From the NCBI GenBank assembly GCA_016186905.1, contig JACPKS010000102.1:1-52918 (forward strand): a DNA stretch of 52,918 bases. The letters are read 5' to 3'. A program made the translations under genes and the position numbers. Source of the stretch: Deltaproteobacteria bacterium (GTDB lineage: Bacteria > Bdellovibrionota > UBA1018 > UBA923). How positions within the stretch are numbered: the first letter of the stretch is position 1; the number at the start of each line of letters is the position of its first letter. The notes under the pieces were generated by a model, which was not told the origin of the DNA, did no database searches, and saw nothing but the letters and a program-made list of their open reading frames with translations. Shown piece by piece: positions 24,265 through 33,908 of the stretch.

Positions 24265-24729
24265 ATGCGAAAACTGCATTCCGTTTTATTGGTGTTGGGG
24301 TTAACCTGCGGTTTTTGGGGCGCGCGCGCCGAAGCCGGCGTGATCGTTGCGCAGAGCCAATTGCGTCCGGTTAATGCCGCCATACAACCCTTCTATGTCG
24401 CTTACACCGTTACTCTCGAACGCGTGTTGCCGTATCCTTATACTTCGCCCTACCAGCTGACCTTTTATCCCTATCTCGTCTGCCAGACGGCATGCCCGAG
24501 AATGCCGCTTCCGCAACCGTCGCGCCTTGCCGTCACTCGAACCTACTACGATGCGTGCAACGGCTTCGTTTACGAGGCCGTTACGAATCTCGCCTCGGAA
24601 ATAAAAGCCGCGGGCGTTGCCGACAACTTGGCATGGGGATGCCCCATCCCGCCAGCAGGCCCGGTAACCGCTTGGATCATTCGCTACAACGGCGCGAGTG
24701 AGTATCTCGTCGGCACGCGCACTCCCTGA
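24265..24729 (+). CDS. Exported protein of unknown function
   Basis: 154 residues with a clear signal peptide (RKLHSVLLVLGLTCGFWGARAEAG) and GAGGAG before the ATG. The mature part is rich in Tyr and Pro (LERVLPYPYTSPYQLTFYPY) and has four cysteines (LVCQTACP, DACNG, WGCPIPP), which could form two disulfides. I recognise no family. It is followed after 20 bases by the methyltransferase gene, which has its own -10 box. Confidence 0.65.
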   Translation: MRKLHSVLLVLGLTCGFWGARAEAGVIVAQSQLRPVNAAIQPFYVAYTVTLERVLPYPYTSPYQLTFYPYLVCQTACPRMPLPQPSRLAVTRTYYDACNGFVYEAVTNLASEIKAAGVADNLAWGCPIPPAGPVTAWIIRYNGASEYLVGTRTP

Positions 24730-24749
24730 GTTTAGTAAAATAGCGCGGC

Positions 24750-25456
24750 ATGGATTTCGATCAGTACAAAGACGAGTATCGCGCTCATGTCCGTAAATCG
24801 CTTGCGATCGCACCGGCAGCCGATAGCGATTTGATACTGCAGGTTAAAGCAAACCACTTTATTTCACTGCTTGGGAACGCTAAGGAAGCGCGCGTATTGG
24901 ACGTGGGCTGCGGGATCGGCCTTATGGACCGGTTCTGGACGGATCGGGTGCGCGCCCTGTGCGGCATCGATGTCTCCGAAGAGTCATTGGCCGCCGCTGC
25001 AAAAACCAATCCCGGAGTGGAATACAAGCACTACGACGGAAAAATATTTCCGTACGAGGATGCGACGTTCGATGCAGCCGTTGCCGTGTGCGTGATGCAC
25101 CACGTGCCGCCCGCGCTGTGGCGGGATTTTCTTTCCGAGATGAAGCGCGTCACCCGTACAGGCGGCCTGGTCGCGGTGTTTGAGCACAATCCGTATAATC
25201 CGCTCACGCGCGCCGTGGTGAGCCGCTGCGAGTTCGATCGCGACGCGGTTTTGCTGCGGCCGAGCACGCTCAAGAAAATGGGGCGCGACGCGGGGCTCGA
25301 GGTCGTGGATTCGCGGTCCCTATTGTATTTTCCATGGAGGGGCTCAATCTTTCGCCGGATCGAATCGCTCCTGGGATGGCTTCCGCTCGGCGGGCAGTAT
25401 TGCTGCGCCTTTCGCGTCGCGCGCGACACGCGCGATAAATATACAGAGGAGAAACC

Positions 25457-25460
<4 letters not shown>
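24750..25460 (+). CDS. Class I SAM-dependent methyltransferase
   Basis: 236 residues. Motif I is [15 protein letters not shown] near residue 50, followed by the acidic motif II ([11 protein letters not shown]), motif post-II ([20 protein letters not shown]) and a C-terminal cap. The closest general type is the UbiE/COQ5-like Methyltransf_11 group, but the substrate is not readable. TAAAAT (24736-24741) lies 8 bases before the ATG, indicating a leaderless start. Its stop overlaps the fumC start (ATGA). Confidence 0.85.
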
Positions 25461-26836
<1,376 letters not shown>

Positions 26837-26848
26837 CTAAAAATAAAC

Positions 26849-29155
26849 TCAGTCTCGCTGCGTGCGCAGCCCTTCAACGAGCGTTTTCGAAGACTCACGG
26901 AAGGCCTCTTTCTGAATCTCCGGATCGAAGTCTGGCAGGTCGGCGTGCGCGCCGGTGAATTTTTGGATTTCGGCGATCAGCTTTCCACCCTCCGACGTGC
27001 GATCGAGTCCAATCTTCACCAACGTCTTCGCCAACTCGCGCTCACGCTGAATGATCTTGCGGATGATTCGTTCAGCGTGCATGCGATCGCTTGCCGATCC
27101 CGATACCAGCACGCGTTCCGCCGCATCGCGAAGCTTCGCGATGCCTGCGCGAAATTCCTCGATTGCGCCGCCCGCACCGCCAAGAACCTGGGGTGCGCCA
27201 AGTTTTGAGAATTCCATCATCTCGTCGAACTCACCAAGCGGCCCGCGCGCCACGAATCGCCCTTCTTTGGTCAACCCACCGCCAGACTGCTTCGAGACTT
27301 CGCCGATCGGGCTTCCCTCGAATGGTTTAAGCCGCAGGATCGCGCGTTCCCTTGAGTCGATCGAGAAGTGCGGATTCACAAGCCAGAGTTCGACGAGATT
27401 GTAATAGCTGTCGATGCGGTCAAAATCGCTCACCCACGGATTGTTCGTCAGAAAAAATCCCTTCGTAAACAAACCGCGCTTCTCAAAAGCCGCGATGAGA
27501 CTTTTCAATCCCTGATAATTGTAGATGGGACGCGCATCCGAAGCTTCTTTGGCGACCTTGAACTTATGCGTTTTAAGCGTCACGATGCTCGCGTCGTCGA
27601 ACGCGTCGATTCCCATGAAAATCTCGCGAATGCCAAGGCGGAAGTAAGCGTCGATCAGGTCTTCGTTCGGAACCTTCACGCCGCCCGTCGCGGCCTTGAG
27701 GAATCCGTTCGCGGTATTGTGGCGAACGAAAAAATGAAAACGCCCGTTTAGCTGGCTCTTCTCATGGAGGTCGGCGAACTCGATCAGACGCGCGGAGTTG
27801 TTATTGAAGTTGCTGTCGACAAAGAAGACGTTGAACGTCTCGCCGGACTTCATCTTACCGTGCTTCGCGATTTTTTCGAGCTCCTGCAGCATACGCTCAG
27901 CCGGGAAAAACTGAAAGCGCGTCGTACCGCCCGAGCAACAGATTGCGCATCCCTGGCTGCAACCGCGGGAAGTGGCGAGAAGATAGCTCTTGCCGGCATC
28001 CGCGTTCCTCCCCGTCTCGAAGAGCGAGAGCAGGTACTTATCGTATTCTTCGCTGAAGACTCGACGATAGATTGCGGGCTCGGTCACCATTTCGCTGAAC
28101 CCTTTTTCGGTGAGGGCGTGCGTATGGTCCGCGCCCGCCACGACGAACGCCCGCGGATTGATTTTCTGGATGAGACCCTTCTCGACATAAAGATCCTCGA
28201 GTTCGAGATCCTTGCCGGAAATCTTTCGCAGGTAGCGTTCGAGAGCGCCACCCTGCTCGTCGCCGAGCCAGAGCAAGTCGGCCTCCGCGCCGCCCTTTGA
28301 ACGCGGCAAATTCGCGGGCCCGATTCCCGCGGCGATCTTGAATTTCGCCCCATGGGGCGATTCTCTTGCACGGTCGGGCGAGGAGTACGCGAATTTGAAG
28401 TACGATTCCTCCCTGGAGTCGGGCACGCGGTAAATCCAAGTCGATGAATGCTCGGCCTTCCCGATCATCCAGCCCTTGGCCGCGAATTCGGCTGCCGTTG
28501 AGGCCGCAAAAAAACCTTCCGGCGGTTCGGCGGAAATCGAAATCAAGCCCCCGACGAATACGGAGCCGCCTTTCGCCGGTCCATTCATAAGCGCGTTGAT
28601 CTTTCTTCGCTTGAGTTTGGGAATGTCGATCGCCCGCTCCTCCGCGCCCGGCGGAACGAAAAGCCCGGCCTCGACGGTTTCGGGCTTAAGCCCCATTTCG
28701 GGATTCAGCGCGGACGAGAGCACGTACACCCGCCGCAGGTCAGCCGTCGTGTCGAAATCCACGACAAAATTTCCGCCCGCGTGGCGAAAGGCCTTTCCGG
28801 AGATCGCGGCCTGAAGGGCCGTCACGTCTTCCATCGCGCCGATCACGAAAATTTCGGTGACGCTTGAGTCAGCGAGCGCGCCGCGCGGGAACAGCGAAGC
28901 GATGTCTGCGGCAAGCGCCGTGGCCGCGGGCGCCGAGAGATCACCGAGGCCCGAGCGCGAAACATCGACGAGAAAGCTGCCGGATACTCCCTTCATCGAC
29001 GGGTTTCGTTCGATACGGTTGAGCGCGGTCGAGCCATGAGCTTGGGTAAGAAGAAGCGCGCACGAATCCCCTCCCCACGCGGTCGCGCTCGCGAGCCAGC
29101 AAACAAGAAGCAACGCATGAGGCAGCCGGTGAAAAAGACCGGGGCGCGTTCTCAT
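26849..29155 (-). CDS. Radical SAM protein with an N-terminal signal peptide
   Basis: 768 residues from ATG 29155, which overlaps the upstream TGA (ATGA at 29152-29155). Residues 1-29 form a signal peptide (LPHALLLVCWLASATAWGG). Residues 30-390 match no family I know. Residues 391-410 carry the radical SAM cluster motif C399xxxC403xxC406 (TSRGCSQGCAICCSGG), followed by a TIM-barrel-like run with FNVFFVDSNFNNN, FHFFVRHNTANGF and IREIFMGIDAFDD. The C-terminal 200 residues are helical. Radical SAM enzymes normally work in the reducing cytoplasm, so export is surprising. It is coupled to the exported nucleotidyltransferase/phosphorylase-like gene, implying a shared pathway. No substrate can be assigned. 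Confidence 0.8.
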   Translation of the reverse strand: MRTRPGLFHRLPHALLLVCWLASATAWGGDSCALLLTQAHGSTALNRIERNPSMKGVSGSFLVDVSRSGLGDLSAPAATALAADIASLFPRGALADSSVTEIFVIGAMEDVTALQAAISGKAFRHAGGNFVVDFDTTADLRRVYVLSSALNPEMGLKPETVEAGLFVPPGAEERAIDIPKLKRRKINALMNGPAKGGSVFVGGLISISAEPPEGFFAASTAAEFAAKGWMIGKAEHSSTWIYRVPDSREESYFKFAYSSPDRARESPHGAKFKIAAGIGPANLPRSKGGAEADLLWLGDEQGGALERYLRKISGKDLELEDLYVEKGLIQKINPRAFVVAGADHTHALTEKGFSEMVTEPAIYRRVFSEEYDKYLLSLFETGRNADAGKSYLLATSRGCSQGCAICCSGGTTRFQFFPAERMLQELEKIAKHGKMKSGETFNVFFVDSNFNNNSARLIEFADLHEKSQLNGRFHFFVRHNTANGFLKAATGGVKVPNEDLIDAYFRLGIREIFMGIDAFDDASIVTLKTHKFKVAKEASDARPIYNYQGLKSLIAAFEKRGLFTKGFFLTNNPWVSDFDRIDSYYNLVELWLVNPHFSIDSRERAILRLKPFEGSPIGEVSKQSGGGLTKEGRFVARGPLGEFDEMMEFSKLGAPQVLGGAGGAIEEFRAGIAKLRDAAERVLVSGSASDRMHAERIIRKIIQRERELAKTLVKIGLDRTSEGGKLIAEIQKFTGAHADLPDFDPEIQKEAFRESSKTLVEGLRTQRD

Positions 29156-31458
29156 TTCGAACGACCTCCGCCCTTGACGATGAGTTCGCTTTGAAATTTC
29201 GCGACGCCGTAATCCGCCGGGCTCTTGAATCCGAGCGACGCCCCGATCACCCGCAAAAACGTGTCGCGCAAGCGCAACCGGTCTTCGTCGGACCACTTGG
29301 TCATGTCGCGATGGTTCGGCCCGGTCAACACGTCTGAAACCGCGAGTACCGGCGTAAGTTCAAGCGCGGGGTTCCTCTTCGCGTATTCGATCCAATGACC
29401 GAGTTCCACATCGATAAGGTCAACACCCGATTTGATCGAGCGTTCCGTCCATTCCCTCGTTTCGAGATTCGGCGTGCTGACTCTCTGATAGGTTCCCTTC
29501 ACGGGAACATCAGAAACTTTTTCGAGCCAATCGAGAGCGCGCGCTTTTCCGTCGGGTCCGACCACACGCTCGGGTATCACCAGGTCACCGACGTTGAAGC
29601 CCGAGTGCAATGCGCCTGCCGTTCCCAGGTACACGAATTTCTTCGCGCCGTGCTCGGACAAGGCCTCGAGGAGCTGCAGCGAAAGGTCGCCGTACATATT
29701 TTGAAAAATCCAGGCGGTCTTTCCGTTACGGAAGCGCAAGATGTAGATCGGAAAATTCGCGAGGTCGCTTCCGCCGAATTTCGCTTTCCGGGCAACCGAC
29801 GCGCGATACAGCTTCAAGAGCGCCCCGGCGTTGGCGATGCGTTCGCGCTCGAGGATCGCGCGCAGCGCCGTCGTGCCGAATCCGTAGACGACGAGATCCG
29901 GAACGTAGCCCATCTCCCCGAATTTCACGAGATACTCCGGTTTCCACGAGCGCGTTTCGCCCAGCGTGGAAATTCGGTTCGCGCCAACACCCGCAAGTTT
30001 CAAAAGACTCTGGAGGTGTACCACGCGGTCATCCCCGTTGACGCGCGTAATGAGATACGCCTGGCGGCCCTCGCGGTCTTTGGCGAGAAAAACCCCGTGG
30101 TATCCTTCGCGTTTGGAAACTTCGTCGAAAATCGTCCAACCGGCCGCCGCCAATCGAGCCATCGTCTCCGCACCGTCACCCACGCAGAGCACGAACGGCA
30201 GCTTCGACGCGCGCGCGGCGCGCAGCGTTTGTTCCCCGAGATTGTCGGCGAGATAGGCGCCAAGGTCGTGGATCGTGTGCGGGCCCGCCAAATCCATCCC
30301 CGCCACTTCACTGCGGTAGCCCGATCGCGTAACCTCCGGCAAACCGTTATCAGGCGTTTTCGTCGACGGCTCGTACGCGCTCCTCATTTCTCGCGCGCCT
30401 TTTCCGGCGAAACGTTTCATCAGCAGGCGAACACAACCCGTGCGAAGTTTCGAAGTAAATTTTTCCGAATTTCCGGCGATCGATTTCGCATAGCCCAGCT
30501 CCGCGGCGTTGAAGCCGGCGCGCGACAGCTTTGAAAAGTCCGGGATTTTCCCTTCGGCGCCCGGAACGTAATACCCGTTTTCGGCGAGAACCTTGAGCAG
30601 ATTCGCCCCGCGCAGATCGCCAAGCACGTCCTCGAAGTTCTTCCCGCCGATCTCGTGGAGTTTTTCAAGCTCCTTGACGATGCGATAATCCCGCTGCAAC
30701 TCGCCGATGCTCCACGGAAAGCCCATGGCCGCCTCGCCATGACCGGCCAGTCGCATTTTCGCGAGCGTTTCCTCCGGGATCTTGCACTCGGGAAGCTCGC
30801 GCTGAAAACGCAGCATCCGGATCACCTGCGAAACACGAGTATAGCCCTCACCGCGGAATTTTTCGCGCGCGAGATCCGTGAACTCCGCTTCGTCGGGCCA
30901 GGCCATACTGAGCTCGCCGCGGTGATACGCCTCAAGGCCCGAGAAGGGATCCTCGATTCCGGACGGGTTGATCAGCGTCTTCTCGATGGCAGCGCCGCCA
31001 AGCCCTTTGTGAAGCGCGTACGTGCCGGTCGTGATGACGTCCCATTTCGCGTAGGGCAAGCCGGAATTCTTGAGCTTCGCAAGGGCTTCGGGGGTCATGA
31101 CAAGGTCGAAGTCGGAATATTTCAACACCGCGAGTTCGGATAAACTCGGCGGCCGCAATTCAAAGATCCCCTGCGTGCCGTTCACGCGCATCTTTTCGAA
31201 GTACCAATGCGCGAGCTTTCTCACCGACCCGCCGCCGAGGTAAACTTTTTCTCCGTTCGCGTCGGCCCATTTCCAGAGTTCTTCGAGTTCCGGCGTTCGC
31301 GCCACCGCGGAAACCATGAGTTTCTGAAATTCAGCGTAGCCGAGAAATCGGTCGGCCTGAGCCTGCGCGGTCGCCGGCTGAAATGCGAGCGCGTAAAGCG
31401 CCGCAAGCGACGCGAAGAACGCACCTAACCGGCTGGTTTTGGTTAAGGAAACACCCAT
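29152..31458 (-). CDS. Exported protein with nucleotidyltransferase-like and nucleoside-phosphorylase-like regions
   Basis: 768 residues. The signal peptide ends near residue 35 (FQPATAQAQA). Residues 72-120 show VYLGGGSVRK, then YSDFDLV, the GGS...DxD arrangement of a polymerase-beta-type nucleotidyltransferase; a third acidic residue is not identified. Residues about 600-745 resemble the PNP/UDP phosphorylase fold: YLGTAGALHSGFNVGDLVIP (610-629), IDVELGHWIEYA with E685 where the family has Met-Glu, and VSD (707-709) holding the usual catalytic Asp. The middle 400 residues are unassigned. The protein shares its N-terminal signature with the exported protein at 1-2256. It is translationally coupled to the radical SAM gene. 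Joint action on nucleotides or nucleosides outside the cytoplasm is inference. Confidence 0.72.
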   Translation of the reverse strand: MGVSLTKTSRLGAFFASLAALYALAFQPATAQAQADRFLGYAEFQKLMVSAVARTPELEELWKWADANGEKVYLGGGSVRKLAHWYFEKMRVNGTQGIFELRPPSLSELAVLKYSDFDLVMTPEALAKLKNSGLPYAKWDVITTGTYALHKGLGGAAIEKTLINPSGIEDPFSGLEAYHRGELSMAWPDEAEFTDLAREKFRGEGYTRVSQVIRMLRFQRELPECKIPEETLAKMRLAGHGEAAMGFPWSIGELQRDYRIVKELEKLHEIGGKNFEDVLGDLRGANLLKVLAENGYYVPGAEGKIPDFSKLSRAGFNAAELGYAKSIAGNSEKFTSKLRTGCVRLLMKRFAGKGAREMRSAYEPSTKTPDNGLPEVTRSGYRSEVAGMDLAGPHTIHDLGAYLADNLGEQTLRAARASKLPFVLCVGDGAETMARLAAAGWTIFDEVSKREGYHGVFLAKDREGRQAYLITRVNGDDRVVHLQSLLKLAGVGANRISTLGETRSWKPEYLVKFGEMGYVPDLVVYGFGTTALRAILERERIANAGALLKLYRASVARKAKFGGSDLANFPIYILRFRNGKTAWIFQNMYGDLSLQLLEALSEHGAKKFVYLGTAGALHSGFNVGDLVIPERVVGPDGKARALDWLEKVSDVPVKGTYQRVSTPNLETREWTERSIKSGVDLIDVELGHWIEYAKRNPALELTPVLAVSDVLTGPNHRDMTKWSDEDRLRLRDTFLRVIGASLGFKSPADYGVAKFQSELIVKGGGRSK

Positions 31459-31502
31459 CCTATGAATCGGATCGGAAAAATGAAAAGCGCGCTAAATCGG
31501 GC

Positions 31503-31537
31503 AAAAAGTGCCGGTTCAAAAGTAGGCTGGCACCTTT
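31503..31537. repeat. REP-like hairpin downstream of dusB
   Basis: Imperfect arms AAAGTGCCGG and CTGGCACCTTT enclose AAAAGTAGG. On the minus strand it lies just after the dusB stop and is followed by TTTTT, so it can also act as a terminator. The 20-base block 31518-31537 resembles the minus-strand copy upstream of dusB at 32563-32595. Confidence 0.5.
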
Positions 31538-31539
31538 AG

Positions 31540-32560
31540 CTAACCGTGTCCGCCTTGAAGGAATGGCTCAGAGAGGTAGGATGCCGACTTGCCCACTCCG
31601 GCGCGGTCGAAAAACTCACGACCGAGGGCCAAGACCTTTTCGAGATTTTCCTCTTCCGTCGGGATTTCGTAGAGCGCGCCCCGAAAACGCGCGGCGCCTT
31701 CCATCCCCGCCGAGTACCAGGTCATGAACTTGCGTAGCAATACTCCAGTGTAAAACGGCGGGGTCGAATTTTTCATCAGATCATAATGGCGCGAAACGAG
31801 AGACCAATACGGGCGCTCTTCAAACGCCGCCCGGCGCCCGGCGATGTCGTCACGACCTTCCAGTCGCGCGATTTCCAAAAAAATAAACGGATTTCTGAGC
31901 GCTGCGCGCCCGATCATCACGCCGTCGCAGCCGCTCTCACGCTTGCGCGCCACCGCTTGCTCCGCCGTAAGCACGTCGCCGTTTCCGATGATCGGGACGG
32001 GAGATTTTTCTTTGAGCCGCGCGAGCAACTCCCAGTCGGCTTGCCCTTCATACGCCTGCGCGCGCGTGCGGCCGTGAATCGCGACCCACGCAACGCCTGC
32101 TTCCGCCGCCGCGTGGATGTTTTCGAGCGCGTTCACCGAACTCGCGTCCCAGCCAGTGCGGATCTTGATCGTCAGAGGGATTTTGATCGCGGACTTCACA
32201 TGCGCGAGGGTTTTATAAAGCACGGCTGGGTCGCGCAGCATCGCGGCGCCGCCGCCTTTGGATACGACTTTAGGAACCGGGCACCCGAGATTGATGTCGA
32301 CGAAATCCCCGCCGCGCTTTTCGATCTCGCGCGCGGCTGACGCCAGGTGCTCGGCGCTCTCGCCGAAAATCTGCAGGCCCACCGGGCGCTCCTCCTCGAA
32401 GTACGCGCAGAGATCGCGCGTCTTGCGGCTCGCGTACTCAAGCCCTGTGGCCGAAATAAGCTCGCTGATCACCACACCCGCGCCGAGCTCGCGCATGGCC
32501 CGCCATGGGGGCGAGCACATACGGAAAATCAATTGTGCGGGTTCCGAGTTTTATTGCCAT
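31540..32560 (-). pseudogene. tRNA-dihydrouridine synthase (DusB type), frameshifted
   Basis: From ATG 32560 the frame encodes MAIKLGTRTIDFPYVLAPMAG, a normal DusB N-terminus. The family then expects VTDxPFR, but these residues are absent and the coding continues in another frame as RAMRELGAGVVISELISATG. The gap is about 23 bases near 32498-32504. The downstream frame is intact to 31540: NLGCPVPKVVSKGGGAAMLRD with the catalytic Cys, KIRTGWD, AIHGRTRAQAYEG, IGNGDV and GVMIGRAALRNPFIF. As written, one protein cannot contain both halves, and a late start would lose the FMN-binding first strand. Either a recent deletion or a sequencing/assembly error. DusB reduces uridines in the tRNA D-loop. Confidence 0.75.
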
Positions 32561-32562
32561 GT

Positions 32563-32595
32563 GTTGTGAAAAGGTGATGACCTACTTTTTACAAC
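32563..32595. repeat. REP-like hairpin upstream of dusB
   Basis: Outer arms GTTGT and ACAAC and inner arms AAAAGGT and ACCT..CTTTTT form an imperfect hairpin. Its minus-strand core AAAAGTAGG....CACCTTT matches the + strand core at 31518-31537 at all but the central bases and the last base. It lies 2 bases before the dusB ATG at 32560. Confidence 0.5.
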
Positions 32596-32607
32596 GCATA
32601 ACACCGT

Positions 32608-32630
32608 AAAAAATTAGGTGCTACCTTTTT
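32608..32630 (-). terminator. Terminator-like hairpin after pepP
   Basis: On the minus strand AAAAAGGT and ACCTAATTTTTT pair around a 3-base loop, followed by a T run, 42 bases after the pepP stop. The AGGT...ACCT core also resembles the adjacent REP-like element. The rest of 32631-32672 shows nothing further. Confidence 0.6.
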
Positions 32631-32672
32631 ATGACGCACCGCTTTGCCGTTAGTTAGCAGCCAACTTATTAA

Positions 32673-33839
32673 CTAACTCAATGAAATCCACCTCTTGGTG
32701 CCGATGAGAGCAGTCATTTCGGCGATTTCTTTGGGGGCGCCGGAGGTGAGCACCTCGTGGCCGCCATCGGTGATCAGAACGTCGTCTTCGATGCGGATGC
32801 CGATGCCGCGATACTTTTCGGGCACGGTTGTGTCGTCGTGGAGCACGTAAAATCCGGGTTCGACCGTGAAGACCATCCCCGGCTCGAGTTTTCGTGGCTC
32901 GCCGTCGATCTGATAGAGCCCGATGTCGTGCACGTCCATGCCCAGAAGATGACCCGTGCCGTGCGGATAGAATCGTTTGTACGCGAGCGACTCGATCGCC
33001 TTCGCTTTCGCGTCTTTCAGGAATCCAAGCTTGATCATCGCGTCGGTGAGCTCGGAAACCGCGAACTCATGGATTTTCAAAAGTGTCGCGCCGGGCTTGG
33101 CCATGCGCACGCATTCTTTCTGCACGGCAAGCACGATCTCGTAGAGCTCTTTTTGAGGCGCCGTGAATTCGCCGTTCACCGGAAACGTGCGCGTGATGTC
33201 GGAGGTGTAGTATTGAAATTCGCCGCCCGCGTCGATCAACAGAAGATCGCCGTCGGCCATCTGCCGGTTGTTCTCGACATAGTGAAGGATCGTCGCGTTC
33301 CTGCCGCTCGCGATGATCGACGGATATCCATGCCGCTCGCAGCCCTCGTTGCGAAAGACGTACTCGATGAGCGCCTCGATCTGGTACTCGAAGATTCCCG
33401 GCTTCACCCGCGCCATCGCTTCGAAGTGCGCGCGCGCCGAAATATCGGAGGCGCGCCTCAAACGCTCGATCTCCTCGGGCGTCTTGCGGATGCGCATCTC
33501 GCCGATCACGTCCTGCAGGTCGTGGAAGGGCAGGATGCCGCGGCCCGTGCGCCCGAGACTTGCGCGATGCTGCTCGAGCAGGCGCAAAACTTTCTGGTCA
33601 AGAAGCTCCGCCGCGTCGCGATTCATCGTCTTGAAAAAGCTGTAGTAGATGCGATCGCAGTCCTTGAGGAGCTCCAGCATCCGCTTGTCGAATTCCTCTG
33701 TGGGATACGCTTTATCGGCGCCAAAGCTTGCGACCGCGCCTTCAACACCGCAGCGGTAACCCGTCCAGATTTCCTTGGCGATATCTTTTGGGCGCACGAA
33801 CATGGTGAATTCGCGCTTGCCCTTTACCGAACGCAACAC
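32673..33839 (-). CDS. Aminopeptidase P (M24B), 5'-truncated
   Basis: The frame is 388 residues from GTG 33839 but is open up to 33908, encoding PFKFRQDSSFHYLTGFEEPD, a conserved internal part of PepP that normally lies about 45 residues into the protein. The preceding codon is the TAG stop of the gene at 33909, in the same frame, and no standard start precedes GTG 33839. The catalytic domain is complete: LLIDAGGEFQYYTSDITRTF (two metal Asp), HGTGHLLGMDVHD (His), VFTVEPGFYV and IRIEDDVLI (Glu ligands). PepP cleaves X-Pro N-termini. Roughly 65-70 residues are missing from the translated product relative to E. coli PepP. It may be reinitiated after the TAG or be inactive. Confidence 0.75.
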   Translation of the reverse strand: MLRSVKGKREFTMFVRPKDIAKEIWTGYRCGVEGAVASFGADKAYPTEEFDKRMLELLKDCDRIYYSFFKTMNRDAAELLDQKVLRLLEQHRASLGRTGRGILPFHDLQDVIGEMRIRKTPEEIERLRRASDISARAHFEAMARVKPGIFEYQIEALIEYVFRNEGCERHGYPSIIASGRNATILHYVENNRQMADGDLLLIDAGGEFQYYTSDITRTFPVNGEFTAPQKELYEIVLAVQKECVRMAKPGATLLKIHEFAVSELTDAMIKLGFLKDAKAKAIESLAYKRFYPHGTGHLLGMDVHDIGLYQIDGEPRKLEPGMVFTVEPGFYVLHDDTTVPEKYRGIGIRIEDDVLITDGGHEVLTSGAPKEIAEMTALIGTKRWISLS

Positions 33840-33908
33840 CGCGATCGCGTCGGGTTCCTCAAAGCCGGTCAGGTAGTGAAAGCTTGAGTCTTGCCGAAAC
33901 TTGAAGGG

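Noticed and set aside
29156..29296. N-terminal extension of the radical SAM protein up to 29296.
   Set aside because: It would overlap the upstream gene by about 145 bases and hide the signal peptide; ATG 29155 gives the ATGA overlap and a normal signal peptide.
29395..30534. Open frame of 379 codons on the + strand over the exported nucleotidyltransferase-like gene.
   Set aside because: The minus-strand protein has a signal peptide and motifs and is coupled to the next gene; the + strand product has neither.
32757..33887. Open frame of 376 codons on the + strand over pepP.
   Set aside because: The PepP metal ligands on the minus strand are unmistakable; this is its shadow.
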